NCBI GenBank assembly: GCA_938074205.1
Contig: CALJES010000017.1
Coordinates: forward strand, 1 to 54,701
Source of the DNA: an uncultured bacterium
GTDB taxonomy: Bacteria; Armatimonadota; UBA5829
Length of the DNA: 54,701 bases
Direction of reading: 5' to 3'
Shown piece after piece: positions 26,901-35,097 of this stretch. Position 1 is the first letter of the stretch, and each line of letters begins with the position of its first letter. The notes beneath the pieces are model-generated. The model had not been told where the DNA came from, made no database searches, and was given only the letters and a program-made list of their open reading frames with translations. Made by a program: the position numbers and the translations under genes.

Positions 26901-27520
26901 CTAGCTTTGATCACTAAGCAGTTGTCTCTCTCGTCAAGAAGCATGAGTGAGCACGTCTGAGCATCCATAACAGACGCAGCCTTCGTTACGATAAGGTCGA
27001 ACACCGGCTTGGGATCTGTAGATTCAACAGCTCTACCTATTTGGTAAATCGCAGCTATTTCCTCGATTCTCCTGCTGCTAAGCTGATGCGTGTCGGTTTC
27101 AGCCGAGCGCAAACAAGCGTTTTCGACGAGCACTGACAGGAAAACGGATATCTGATCCAGCAGGGCAGCATCCACCATTCGGCCATGGAAACCCTCCAAG
27201 ACGAGCGACGAATTGAAGTCGCCAGAAGTGGTCAGCGGAATCGTAACAGCTCGGCTGAATAGGTTTCTGGGCTGCGAGCATTCAGTTGGTGCCAAGTTAA
27301 CGGAGGAGCATCCCGAATGCGCATTCTCGCCGACTGCAGACACCCAGGTTTTGGACTCACCGGTAGATGATCGTCTGACAACGATCGATGCAGCTTCTAG
27401 AGCGAGCAATTCTCGCAGCTTATCCAAGACTACCTGGAGGCGTTCATCCGGACCCGAGACCGATCCGGCAGCTTTAATCAATGCAGGCAAAACTGATGTT
27501 TCGCGCGAGGAACCCAGCAC
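23930..27520 (-). CDS. Five-GAF, PAS histidine kinase
   Basis: A 1196-residue soluble sensor kinase. Five GAF-like domains run from about residue 1 to 800 (the first degenerate), each opening with a helical linker and an 'IENAELY'-like exit helix. Then come a PAS domain (NYTDSILTSVAAGVVTLDTDG, about 805-930), HisKA with the phospho-acceptor His in TIAHELRNPLSSIKG, and HATPase with NALQAMPNGG, DTGIGIPADR and KGTGLGLSVV. There is no membrane segment, so it senses internal signals. Start is GTG with AGAGG 9 bases before. Its partner is most likely the NtrC-type regulator 69 bases downstream. Confidence 0.93.
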   Translation of the reverse strand: MLGSSRETSVLPALIKAAGSVSGPDERLQVVLDKLRELLALEAASIVVRRSSTGESKTWVSAVGENAHSGCSSVNLAPTECSQPRNLFSRAVTIPLTTSGDFNSSLVLEGFHGRMVDAALLDQISVFLSVLVENACLRSAETDTHQLSSRRIEEIAAIYQIGRAVESTDPKPVFDLIVTKAASVMDAQTCSLMLLDERDNCLVIKASYGLAPDIVKGTRVKLGEGIVGQVAVSGEPVLLADIAADSRFEKKVIPHPDVSGSMCVPLKNRDGFIKGVLSIRRHHPKPPFTQKDLMLFCVFATHAALAIENAELYASLHQRIQEISAVSNVMQAINSTLDVNQVLEKIVRGITEVVGFDRCCLYLLDPRTEELVAGARTGYSSEDEIAERVKLGDGVLGLAAKERVPIFSREVVASECMHSYSSPSAEQKLFEFLAVPIIVRDTCIGVVSVDNRKTNRPIRNTNIEMLAAFVNQAGIAVENARLYEAMERKYAEMNALYEHSRALSAAYGVERAAEVLVSTCSRMLRCDGAALFLLDPQGERVFLVSPTGCLSKVGDYMQKHSDDQQFIGAVRGLRFPLVLDRPRNSCTEGTAGLFDNVFGQFQSRVLLVPLVTEDTTIGFLALADSSGDEFHGNEIKLVSILTAHAAIVLKNAIAYELKMQQRVLELSALYEFSRQISSAESLEEALNSVLSVVAEMVDCDHLFIYTVDRERNAAVVRAARSQSQSDLLLPEESLEKSSFVSWVIKERKALISPDASKDPRFSDVARRCTHIKSVMAIPLVVQDEVVGVLTVCSSRPNRYTEEQVKVLSIVASQGAAIYKELEALHTLSNYTDSILTSVAAGVVTLDTDGVVLTWNNAAERITGLAASRAVGLDYRDVLARLSIPEAEIRAMEQAVEKVCRTGETYHGYKVCFHPKDSPEVFLNMSLSLLRNAAGDNLGVVVIFEDVSREIRLQEEFVRVRELAAVGQLAATIAHELRNPLSSIKGAAQFLHKEYGDHGAIVEFLSIIIEEVNGLNKLTTEFLEFARPLKPEPRPVDLNKLIEKTLQLLNVNIKESGVTLTLNLDPSLPVIEADARQVEQVLRNIIVNALQAMPNGGILTIETGPATDGGVYFSISDTGIGIPADRIDRIFQPFVTTKTKGTGLGLSVVRKIVDSHGGKIEVTSQPGQGSTFKVTLPKTVVERLPVDETDLVVERRT

Positions 27521-27636
27521 GACGACTCGCCTCTTTTTCTCAATCTCAGCAAGCGGATGACCGCACCGACACTAAGCAATAGAACCGTGAAAATAGGCGT
27601 CGAGCCTGAACGCTCATCAAGAATTGTTCCACGCAT
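27478..27636 (-). CDS. Possible small membrane protein before the kinase
   Basis: A 52-codon frame (ATG at 27636) between the Nudix gene and the kinase gene, overlapping the kinase start by 43 bases. It encodes one hydrophobic stretch, PIFTVLLLSVGAVIRLL, followed by RLRKRG, the pattern of a single-pass membrane peptide. The ribosome site is poor (GGCGGT). The kinase ribosome site lies inside it, so it could couple kinase translation. Weakly supported. Confidence 0.25.
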   Translation of the reverse strand: MRGTILDERSGSTPIFTVLLLSVGAVIRLLRLRKRGESSCWVPRAKHQFCLH

Positions 27637-27663
27637 AGATACCGCCGGACCAATACAGGTTAT

Positions 27664-28206
27664 CTATGTCGCAAATCGCTGCTCCGCTAGATACTCAGCA
27701 ACCACGAGGTGTGCCGGCGCGCGAAATAGTCCCCAGCTTCGCAAACGCCCCGAAAGACTTTGCAGTTGCTGAGCCACACGCTTCAGCTCAGATGCATTAA
27801 CCTCTAGAAAACCTGAGATCTGCTCTAACGAATCCTCGGGATGCGGATTTTCTGTAGTAGGAGTGCCCAGAACTATGTGACTGGTTATGTCAACCACATC
27901 ATCGTGGATCGAATGACAGCGGAGCACGATCGTCTCTATAGTAAGAACCGGCTCACAGCGCAATCCTGTTTCCTCCCGCACCTCACGCAGAAAAGCTTCT
28001 TTTAGGCTCTCGCCAGGTTTCAAACCGCCGCTCGGAAGACGGTATACCGACTCCGGATAGAAGGACTTGGTCACTAACAAGACCTTGTCGTCAGGACGAG
28101 GGAGCACCATTACGACTTCAGTCCTAGTGTCTTCGGAGCCGCGGCTGGTTGTCAGATATTCTACGAAAGACGGCTCAACGTGAATTTCGAAAATCCTGTC
28201 CTTCAT
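27664..28206 (-). CDS. Nudix hydrolase, ADP-ribose pyrophosphatase-like
   Basis: A 180-residue Nudix protein. The Nudix box GGLKPGESLKEAFLREVREETGL matches GX5EX7REUXEEXGU fully. VEVVMVLPRPDDKVLLVTKSFYPES-like residues before the box (TEVVMVLPRPDDKVLLV) and the C-terminal PEDSLEQISGFLEV resemble ADP-ribose/NDP-sugar pyrophosphatases. It cleaves a nucleoside diphosphate linked to another group; the substrate is not set by sequence. AGGA lies just upstream of the ATG. Confidence 0.9.
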   Translation of the reverse strand: MKDRIFEIHVEPSFVEYLTTSRGSEDTRTEVVMVLPRPDDKVLLVTKSFYPESVYRLPSGGLKPGESLKEAFLREVREETGLRCEPVLTIETIVLRCHSIHDDVVDITSHIVLGTPTTENPHPEDSLEQISGFLEVNASELKRVAQQLQSLSGRLRSWGLFRAPAHLVVAEYLAEQRFAT

Positions 28207-28625
28207 ATCCTGTCTTTTCTCTAATTCAACACACGAGACAGGTTATTGATTATGCTAAAAGAATTTCGGACCTTCGCGTTCTAAGCGTGAGTCTAACGCT
28301 GTTGAGAGCTGCGCTTTAACAGCCGGCATCATTATCTATGCACAACAACTATGCACCAACACCGTTTCTCTAAGATAATTGTTCCTGCCTTATTATTCCA
28401 GATATTGAGGGTGATGTGCCGAACCAAATCGGAACAGGCCCGTTAGGAAGCGTTACAGCAGGTGATGCTACTACAGTAGTTGATTCGGCAGTGCCGTCCG
28501 ACCCTGCGGGCTGTGGCTGGGTCTAAAACTTGCCTGATGTGGCAACAGATTACGCACCGCAGAAGAGTCGCATCTATCCGGCTTGGAAGGTTAGGTACTA
28601 TTGCTTGCTTAAGTGGTTCTGTCAA
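28207..28625. other. 419-base gap between Nudix and PHP genes
   Basis: No RNA gene or clear promoter is seen. A 36-codon frame, GTG at 28416 to TAA at 28526, has GAGGG 4 bases upstream and encodes a Gly/Ala/Thr/Val-rich peptide without a signal; it may be chance. The upstream extension of the PHP frame (28530-28625) is not convincing coding sequence. Confidence 0.4.
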
Positions 28626-29468
28626 ATGAACAGTAGAGCCGACCTGCATGTTCACTCTACAGCTTCTGACGGCGCTCTAACACCGAGCGAAGTAGTCAAG
28701 GAGGCGCGTCGCGTCGGACTGGCAGCAGTCAGCATCGCAGACCACGACACGGCTGACGGCATTGAGGAAGCCCTTGAAGCCGGGAAAGCCTATGGCGTCG
28801 AGGTGATACCCGGAATTGAGATCAGCGCAACGCGAGACTCAACAGAGGTACACATTCTGGGTTACTTCATAGATCACAAGCAACGTCAATTGCTCGACGA
28901 AATGCGCAAGCTAAAGGAGGCGCGATTCGAACGCGCAAGATTTATGGTCGAAAGGTTGAGAGCCATTGGCGTACCGATTCGATTCGAACGGGTCGTAGAA
29001 CTCGCTCGCGGAGGTGCCGTCGGTCGACCCCACATAGCACGGGCGATTTGGGAAGTCGGAGCATCGTCTTCGGTAGACGCGGCGTTTGGAAAGTATTTGC
29101 AACCAGGAGGACCAGGCTATGTTCCGCGGCCCAAAGTGCTCCCGGAGCGCGCAATTGAATTAATTCTTGAGGCGGGAGGAGTGCCCTGCTGTGCACACGT
29201 CGCCAAGCTCCGTCGCGATGAGCTGATTCTTGAACTTGTTAAGAAAGGCTTGCTCGGAATAGAGGTTTACCACCCGGATCATACATCAGCCGTTTCGCGG
29301 TTCTACAAACGCTTCGCTGAGAAGCATTCCCTGGTCGCAGTGGGTGGCTCCGACGCCCATTGCATACCCGGCACCGCGAACGGCGGCATCGGCAGCGTAA
29401 CTGTCGATTACGACGTGGTCGAGCAGCTTAGGTCGCTTGCCGAGAACTTACGTCGGACAAGAATATGA
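28626..29468 (+). CDS. PHP-domain phosphoesterase, TrpH/RNase-Rnm-like
   Basis: A 280-residue PHP metal-dependent phosphoesterase. It opens ADLHVHSTASDGALTPSEVV, then SIADHDTADGIEEAL, VIPGIEISATRD, GRPHIARAI, CCAHVAK and GGSDAHC, giving the His/Asp/Glu metal ligands. This is the E. coli TrpH/RNase AM type that acts on nucleoside bisphosphates and short RNA ends. The ATG at 28626 begins the domain; the longer frame from 28530 is not supported. There is no clear ribosome site. The end overlaps the next gene as ATGA. Confidence 0.88.
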   Translation: MNSRADLHVHSTASDGALTPSEVVKEARRVGLAAVSIADHDTADGIEEALEAGKAYGVEVIPGIEISATRDSTEVHILGYFIDHKQRQLLDEMRKLKEARFERARFMVERLRAIGVPIRFERVVELARGGAVGRPHIARAIWEVGASSSVDAAFGKYLQPGGPGYVPRPKVLPERAIELILEAGGVPCCAHVAKLRRDELILELVKKGLLGIEVYHPDHTSAVSRFYKRFAEKHSLVAVGGSDAHCIPGTANGGIGSVTVDYDVVEQLRSLAENLRRTRI

Positions 29469-30406
29469 ATGCAGCCAACAAAAAATACGCATACAACGGC
29501 CGGTCAGTGCGCCGAACTATAATAGGTGCTGTGTACGTGATTGGCGCGACTGGACTGTGGAGCGCGGTTCCAATCTGCGTCAAGTTCGCGCTGAAAGCGG
29601 TGGACGCGTACACTATCTGCTGGATCAGGTTTGTCGTAGGAGCACTAATTCTGCTGTGCCTACAGGCGGTTCGGGGAACAATTCGCCCCGTGTCAAGAGA
29701 TGACGTGGCGTTGCTGTTTCTGGGAGCTGTTGGGATCGGCGGGAATTACGTGATGTACATCAGAGGAATCCAGAGCACATCTGCATCAGCTGGAAATATC
29801 GTAGTCCAGTTTGAGGTAATATCGCTGGTGATTCTGAGCTACTTTGTGCTAAAAGAACAGATGACACCATACAAGATACTTGGGATGATTGTCACCTTTG
29901 CCGGTGTCAGTGTTGCTCTTTGGAACGGCGAGAGCTTAAGAGGGCTGCTTTCGTCTGAGAACTTTTTTGGGAACTTGCTAATCTTGATAGCAGCGCCGTT
30001 GTGGGCGGTCTACGGAATAGCGCAAAAGATCCTAGCAGACCGAGGGTTCGGAGTATCATCGAGTCTAGTCTACATTTTTTCGATTGCGGCGCTGTTGACT
30101 TTCCCCGCGGTAGGGCTTGGCTTTAATCTGCACGGACAGTTCACAGCAAGCGTGATAACTGCTCTGATCGTGGTCTCAGTATTTGGAACCGCAATCGCCT
30201 ACGTGATGATAGGAAAGGGTTTTGAGCTCTTGGACGCGTCAACAGCGGGAATGATAACTTGTCTGCTCCCCATATTCACCATTGTGAACGCGCGAATCTT
30301 TTTGGGGGAGCAGTTAACTCCTATGATCGCTTTGGGAGCTGTGCTTGTGGTATCGGGGATATTCGTCATAGGTCAAGCCGAAGCCTCAGCACACGCTGAG
30401 CTTTAG
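29465..30406 (+). CDS. EamA/DMT family transporter
   Basis: A 313-residue membrane protein with ten predicted helices in two EamA repeats (about residues 15-145 and 165-300). IGATGLWSAVPICVKFAL and WIRFVVGALILL start repeat one; LLILIAAPLWAVYGIAQKIL starts repeat two. Drug/metabolite transporter superfamily; substrate unknown. It starts within the stop of the PHP gene, so the two are coupled. Confidence 0.92.
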   Translation: MNAANKKYAYNGRSVRRTIIGAVYVIGATGLWSAVPICVKFALKAVDAYTICWIRFVVGALILLCLQAVRGTIRPVSRDDVALLFLGAVGIGGNYVMYIRGIQSTSASAGNIVVQFEVISLVILSYFVLKEQMTPYKILGMIVTFAGVSVALWNGESLRGLLSSENFFGNLLILIAAPLWAVYGIAQKILADRGFGVSSSLVYIFSIAALLTFPAVGLGFNLHGQFTASVITALIVVSVFGTAIAYVMIGKGFELLDASTAGMITCLLPIFTIVNARIFLGEQLTPMIALGAVLVVSGIFVIGQAEASAHAEL

Positions 30407-30434
30407 TGCGTGACAGGTCCGCGCTGGGACAAGA

Positions 30435-30905
30435 TCAGTCCAGCGAGTACAACCCGAGACCCTCAACCTTGGTAACCTTCCAAATCCTTTTTGGAATGAG
30501 CAACGCGTGCCTGGCGCGCTCCTTGCGCAGATGAACTACGAGGTTTCTCTTGTATACTTCCCCGTCGTCCAGGAACTCTGCCTGAGCGTCAATTTGCAAC
30601 TCTGCTAGCATTCCGGAAACCTTCATAGACACTATTTTCGCCTTAACATCATATGGGCGTTCTATTTGAAACGCTTCCATAGCCAGTAGCCGTGCGCGAT
30701 CGTAGTTAATACCTTCATCATCCCTGTAATTGCGCGAGATGCACGACATGAGAGCCTGGAGATTTCTGTCTCGAATTGCCTCTTCAACGGCGTTAATCAG
30801 AGATCGGACCTGCACCTTGTCCGGCCGCCGGTCTAGCGTGGCAAACCCCCAAATAAGGTAAGTTGCAATGGACACCAGAATAATCAAGAGTAATATTCGC
30901 TTCAT
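30435..30905 (-). CDS. Small N-terminally anchored protein, NTF2-like guess
   Basis: A 156-residue protein with an N-terminal anchor (MKRILLLIILVSIATYLIWGFA) and a body of alternating helix and strand: LINAVEEAIRDRNLQALMSCISRNYRDDEG, then four strands with VHLRKE and RIWKVTKVEGLGL. This arrangement looks like an NTF2/SnoaL-type cone fold, but no catalytic site is seen. The ATG at 30905 follows AAAGGCGG. It converges on the transporter gene. Function unknown. Confidence 0.75.
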   Translation of the reverse strand: MKRILLLIILVSIATYLIWGFATLDRRPDKVQVRSLINAVEEAIRDRNLQALMSCISRNYRDDEGINYDRARLLAMEAFQIERPYDVKAKIVSMKVSGMLAELQIDAQAEFLDDGEVYKRNLVVHLRKERARHALLIPKRIWKVTKVEGLGLYSLD

Positions 30906-30939
30906 GCGAGTCCGCCTTTGGAAAAATGGCATTCCTGAG

Positions 30940-30945
30940 ATTATA
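30940..30945 (-). promoter_or_regulatory. -10 element upstream of the anchored protein
   Basis: A perfect TATAAT on the minus strand, 35 bases before the ATG at 30905. No good -35 box lies at the right distance. Confidence 0.4.
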
Positions 30946-31005
30946 GTATATGACACGAGGCGCAGGATTTCACGCTGGGATAAACAAAAACCGCATTAGA
31001 CGACT

Positions 31006-32070
31006 GTGGAAACTACACCTAGTTGGGAACAGGCTATATCCGAGATAATTGCTGAGCCGGGTGTGTCGATGGTCATAGGCGCCGTCGACACCGGAAAGAC
31101 GCACTTCTGCACGCTGTTGGCAAACGCTGGCATACGCGCGGGCATACGAACAGCTATTGTGGACGCAGACGTTGGCCAATCTGAAATTGGAGCACCGGGA
31201 ACAATCGGCATGGCAATTGTCGAAGCACCATTCGAGACGATGTCCGACCTTACCCCAAATGGGCTTTATTTTGTCGGGGCAACAAGCCCTATGCGGCACT
31301 TGGTTGAATGCGTTGTAGGAACCAAGAAAATGGTAGACGCAGCGCTCGCCGAAGGGGGTAAGCTAGTCGTGGTAGACACTACTGGATTGATAGACGGGGA
31401 GATCGGACGGAAACTGAAAACTTACAAAGCGGACCTTGTAAGACCCAAGTATCTTGTCGGAATCCAGAAGAAGCGTGAGGTGGAGTGTCTTTTAGCGCCG
31501 TTCGCAAAGAGTTCGGATATCCTGACGTTCAAACTATCTGCCTCAGAACTTGCGCGTCGGAAACCCGTGGAGTTTCGAACTGCACGCAGGCAGCTGAAGT
31601 TCTATAATCACTTTCACGAGTGCCCTGGCCATATTGTTCACCTGGACAGTGTAAGCACCTGGAATACCTGGCTAGGCACGGGCAGATCACTGAAGTGGCA
31701 GTATCAGAAGGCTCTTGAAGACAGTTTAGGATGTAGAGTTCTGCATGCGGAGGTTACAGGACGAGGTATCTACGCCATTTCTGAACAACCCTGCAATCAG
31801 GAAAAGTTGATATCCGCGCAGGAATATTTCAAGTCAGTACCAGTATCGGTAGTAGCCGCTGAAGTATTCACCAATTTACTCGTAGGGCTTGCCGACGAGA
31901 ACGGCAACACCCTGGACGTAGGCTTAATTCAGGCAATCGACTTCAAAGAACGCTTCATCTTTATTCTTTCACCTATAAAGACAATTTCACCTGTGCGAGT
32001 CATCCAATTTGGTTCTCTGCGTGTTACAAGGGAAGGAAAAGAATTGGGCACTGTGAGACACGATGTATGA
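31006..32070 (+). CDS. Clp1/Grc3-type polynucleotide 5'-kinase
   Basis: A 354-residue P-loop protein. Walker A is MVIGAVDTGKTHFC, followed by TAIVDADVGQSEIGAPGTIGMA, the D-x-G-Q signature of the Clp1/NOL9/Grc3 RNA kinase family. YFVGATSPMRHL, LVVVDTTGLIDGEIGRKLK and PKYLVGIQ are also family-like. The C-terminal half is a beta-rich domain like that of archaeal and thermophile members. It would phosphorylate RNA or DNA 5'-hydroxyl ends. The start is GTG at 31006 with an in-frame stop at 30997 and no ribosome site, perhaps a leaderless message. It overlaps the phosphatase gene by 8 bases. Confidence 0.85.
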   Translation: METTPSWEQAISEIIAEPGVSMVIGAVDTGKTHFCTLLANAGIRAGIRTAIVDADVGQSEIGAPGTIGMAIVEAPFETMSDLTPNGLYFVGATSPMRHLVECVVGTKKMVDAALAEGGKLVVVDTTGLIDGEIGRKLKTYKADLVRPKYLVGIQKKREVECLLAPFAKSSDILTFKLSASELARRKPVEFRTARRQLKFYNHFHECPGHIVHLDSVSTWNTWLGTGRSLKWQYQKALEDSLGCRVLHAEVTGRGIYAISEQPCNQEKLISAQEYFKSVPVSVVAAEVFTNLLVGLADENGNTLDVGLIQAIDFKERFIFILSPIKTISPVRVIQFGSLRVTREGKELGTVRHDV

Positions 32071-32701
32071 GCGTACTATATATCTCGTGCGGCATGGAGA
32101 ATCAGTTTATAACCTTGAGGGGCGCGTTCAAGGTCAGCAGGACCCACCTCTGAGCGAGACTGGTTTACGTCAGGCGCAAGCTTTGGCAAGACGATTTTCC
32201 TCACACAGTCTTGACGCTATTTATTCAAGCGATCTTTTACGCGCAAGCGAAACAGCACACATCATAGGCAAAGAACTGGGATTACACGTGGTCACAACGC
32301 CACTTCTGCGAGAATCTAGACTCGGTGTCATAGAAGGCCTTACGAAAGAGGAAATGGAGAGGCAGTACCCGGCCGCTGAACACGGCTGGCGTGAAGATCC
32401 TTTGAGCTATCGCCCGCCTGGGGCAGAGTCAATTTCAGACATAATACGCCGAGCGCGCACCTTTCTAAAACAGATTGACGAGAAACACAAGGGCAGATCG
32501 CAAATCTTAGCCGTGGGCCATATCGGCTCGATCAGGGCAATCATTTTGGCAGCGTTAGACCTTCCCGAACGAATCTATCAGGCTCTCCAGATCTCTAATG
32601 CATCCGTGTCCGTAATCAGGCTTGACGATATGCCCCGCCTAACACTCTTGAACGATATATGTCACCTTGAAAATGTTGTGGGAAGCGTAGAGGAATTCTA
32701 G
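32063..32701 (+). CDS. Histidine phosphatase family protein
   Basis: A 212-residue phosphoglycerate-mutase-like phosphatase. The catalytic His is in IYLVRHGESVYNLEGRVQG; DAIYSSDLLRASETA, LRESRLGVIEGL and the second His in ILAVGHIGSIRAI complete the site. Without the residues of true mutases it is more likely a phosphatase (CobC/GpmB type). Translationally coupled to the kinase gene, so the substrate might be linked to nucleic-acid ends, but that is a guess. Confidence 0.9.
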   Translation: MYERTIYLVRHGESVYNLEGRVQGQQDPPLSETGLRQAQALARRFSSHSLDAIYSSDLLRASETAHIIGKELGLHVVTTPLLRESRLGVIEGLTKEEMERQYPAAEHGWREDPLSYRPPGAESISDIIRRARTFLKQIDEKHKGRSQILAVGHIGSIRAIILAALDLPERIYQALQISNASVSVIRLDDMPRLTLLNDICHLENVVGSVEEF

Positions 32702-32726
32702 CGACAACACACGAGCTTCCGAAACC

Positions 32727-33830
32727 TCAGAATTGCCACTCAGGATGAGCAAACCTAGTGGCGCGCTCAGCAACTTTGACTGCCTCAATGCCGTCATCCA
32801 ACGTTACGCGCATCTTGTGCGACGGATCGTCTATTGCGGCAATAAAATCAGCCATAATGGAGCGCAAGTTGGACGCGTATGTCTCGAGCTTGGACTCGTC
32901 CAACGAAAGCACAGCGTCGACTAAGTGATCAACCTCGTATGTGTATTCGGAGGATTTCGCGGTAGTACATTCGGTTGGTTCGGCGCTAATATTCAATCGC
33001 GCCGGCAGGGATTTGATTGTTTCTAAGCCTTTGTGATTTGTCCAACCCCATATTCGCAGTTCTAGAGGTATCCAGCCTACCATGTCGACCTCACCAAGAT
33101 CGAATGCGAAGTGGAAAACAGTGTGCTCAAGCTCGCGCGGGCGTGAAAACGAGTGCCAAAACGTTCCCACTACCCCGTTTTCGTACCTGACCGCGGCGAA
33201 TACCCGATCTTCCATTCCGGGCTGGCGCTCAACACCCATTGAGAAGGCTTCCTTTGCCGGCGAGGAATTGATCCAATTTGCCAAGTCAAAAAAGTGGACT
33301 CCGTGTTCGAGCAGTATTCCTCCGCTTACGAGAGGATCCCAGAACCAATGCCCTTCCGGAACTGTATCCTGCATTGCGTAGTTTCTGAGATCCATCCGTC
33401 GCAGTTTGCCGAAAACCTCGTTCATAACTATCACGCGTAGGCATTCCACGATTTGGTTATGGCGAAGGACAAAGTTCACCGCAGTCACCCTTCCAACCGT
33501 CTCTGCCACGCGCTTTATGAGTAAAGCATCCTTTTCGCAAAGAGCAAGTGGTTTCTCCACCAACACGTGTTTCTCCGCTTGGAGCGCCTGTATTGCAAGG
33601 GTCTTGTGTGATGAAGGCGGTGTGGCAATAGAAACGATGTCGACGTTAGAGTCGGCCAAGAGATCGGCAGCACGCTGATAGAAGGCGACGCTGCCGGGAT
33701 TTCGTGCAGGGTCTGAGTCGCACACGGCAACGACCCGAGCATTATCCATCTTATCCCACGACTTGTGTAGGAACTCACCAAATCCGCCGTAACCTATAAT
33801 CCCTATGCCCTTCTTTTCGCGGCGTGCCAT
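32727..33830 (-). CDS. Gfo/Idh/MocA oxidoreductase
   Basis: A 367-residue NAD(P)-dependent sugar dehydrogenase-like protein. The Rossmann start is GIGIIGYGGFGEF; the catalytic Lys is in KHVLVEKPLAL. The C-terminal substrate domain has SGGILLEHGVHFFDLANW. GGGAGG lies upstream of the ATG. It faces the histidine phosphatase tail to tail and stands back to back with the polyprenyl synthase gene. The sugar substrate cannot be told. Confidence 0.9.
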   Translation of the reverse strand: MARREKKGIGIIGYGGFGEFLHKSWDKMDNARVVAVCDSDPARNPGSVAFYQRAADLLADSNVDIVSIATPPSSHKTLAIQALQAEKHVLVEKPLALCEKDALLIKRVAETVGRVTAVNFVLRHNQIVECLRVIVMNEVFGKLRRMDLRNYAMQDTVPEGHWFWDPLVSGGILLEHGVHFFDLANWINSSPAKEAFSMGVERQPGMEDRVFAAVRYENGVVGTFWHSFSRPRELEHTVFHFAFDLGEVDMVGWIPLELRIWGWTNHKGLETIKSLPARLNISAEPTECTTAKSSEYTYEVDHLVDAVLSLDESKLETYASNLRSIMADFIAAIDDPSHKMRVTLDDGIEAVKVAERATRFAHPEWQF

Positions 33831-33912
33831 TCAGGAAGACCTCCCTTAGAGAACAACACATAGGATATACACTTATAGAAGCCCATATTCCTGCAATGGT
33901 TGCCACTTGCGG

Positions 33913-33942
33913 TTGACACCCAGAACTCATAATGTCTATTAT
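33913..33942 (+). promoter_or_regulatory. Sigma-70 promoter of the polyprenyl synthase operon
   Basis: TTGACA (33913-33918), 18 bases, TATTAT (33937-33942). The start near 33949 gives a leader of about 24 bases with AGGAAA before the ATG at 33973. Confidence 0.8.
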
Positions 33943-33972
33943 GATGCACCGGAAAACGTATAGGAAATAACA

Positions 33973-35055
33973 ATGTTTGTCGATTTACGTGCCGCCCTGG
34001 CAGATTGCGAACGTAAAGTTAGCTCCTACATTCTGGATGAGCGCTTCCGCAATTGGTTCAGACCTAGCGATCTACAAGAAGCAGTTTTCGCCTATTTGGG
34101 AAGACCCGGCAAACGCTTGAGACCGGCTGTACTTCTATGGTCGTGTGGTGCTGTCGGCGGAGAAGAAGAGTTGGCTTTGCCGGCAGCGGCTGCAGTGGAG
34201 GTCTTTCACACCTGGACACTTGTGCACGACGATCTCATAGACAACGACGAAATGAGAAGAGGCGGTCCAACTATTCATAAGTTAGGCGAGACCATTGCAG
34301 CAGATAAACTGGGACTTTGTAAGCGAGACAGCAAGGAGTATGGACGAGATCTGGCTGTGCTTACCGGCGATTCGCAGCACGGTTTCACAATAAGCCTACT
34401 GTGCGAGTGCGCTCGTTCGAGCAAGATCGACCCCTACGTAGTGTTGGATGTCATATACCACCTTGAATCGTACGTAGTCAATACGCTTCTCGAAGGTGAG
34501 ATACTGGATGTGCAGTATTCCTTCAGCTCGATTGAAGAACTCAGCGAAGAGGACGTGCTGCGCATGCTCTGGATGAAGACAGGTGCGCTGTATGAGTTCG
34601 CCGCTAGAACGGGAGCAATGCTTGGCCTCAATACGCGCGACAAAGATCATCCGTGGGTTGCCTCGCTCTCGAAGTTCGCTGGCAAGTGCGGGACCGCATT
34701 CCAACTTCAAGACGATATACTCGGAATACTCGGCAACGAGGCACAGCTCGGAAAGCCCGTGGGCTCCGACATAAGGGAAGGCAAGAAGACGATGATTGTG
34801 CTCCGAGCATTCAAGAGTGCTTCTGAGAAGCAACAGCAATTCCTAAAATCCGTTATCGGAGACCCCCACGCCTCCGCTGAGGACGTGAGAAAGGCAGTGG
34901 AACTCATGTTAGCACTTGGTGCTGTAGAAGAGACCGCGAAAATGGCAAAAGAACACGTTGAGGCTGCAGTTTCAGAACTTGAGGCTCTGCCAGATTCTCG
35001 TTATAAACAGCTATTGGCCGCGTGGGCGCAGTATATGATTGATAGACAGTTCTGA
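33973..35055 (+). CDS. Polyprenyl diphosphate synthase
   Basis: A 360-residue trans-isoprenyl diphosphate synthase. The first Asp-rich motif is LVHDDLIDNDEMRRG. The second is FQLQDDILGILG, the DDxxG-type form common in geranylgeranyl diphosphate synthases. GKRLRPAVLLWS carries the isopentenyl-diphosphate-binding Arg. It condenses isopentenyl diphosphate to a C15-C20 or longer chain; chain length cannot be judged safely. First gene of a plus-strand operon that reaches 40099. Confidence 0.93.
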   Translation: MFVDLRAALADCERKVSSYILDERFRNWFRPSDLQEAVFAYLGRPGKRLRPAVLLWSCGAVGGEEELALPAAAAVEVFHTWTLVHDDLIDNDEMRRGGPTIHKLGETIAADKLGLCKRDSKEYGRDLAVLTGDSQHGFTISLLCECARSSKIDPYVVLDVIYHLESYVVNTLLEGEILDVQYSFSSIEELSEEDVLRMLWMKTGALYEFAARTGAMLGLNTRDKDHPWVASLSKFAGKCGTAFQLQDDILGILGNEAQLGKPVGSDIREGKKTMIVLRAFKSASEKQQQFLKSVIGDPHASAEDVRKAVELMLALGAVEETAKMAKEHVEAAVSELEALPDSRYKQLLAAWAQYMIDRQF

Positions 35056-35097
35056 AAACAGACCCAGTCCCCATTTTGTTGGGCAAATCCTCAAGCC

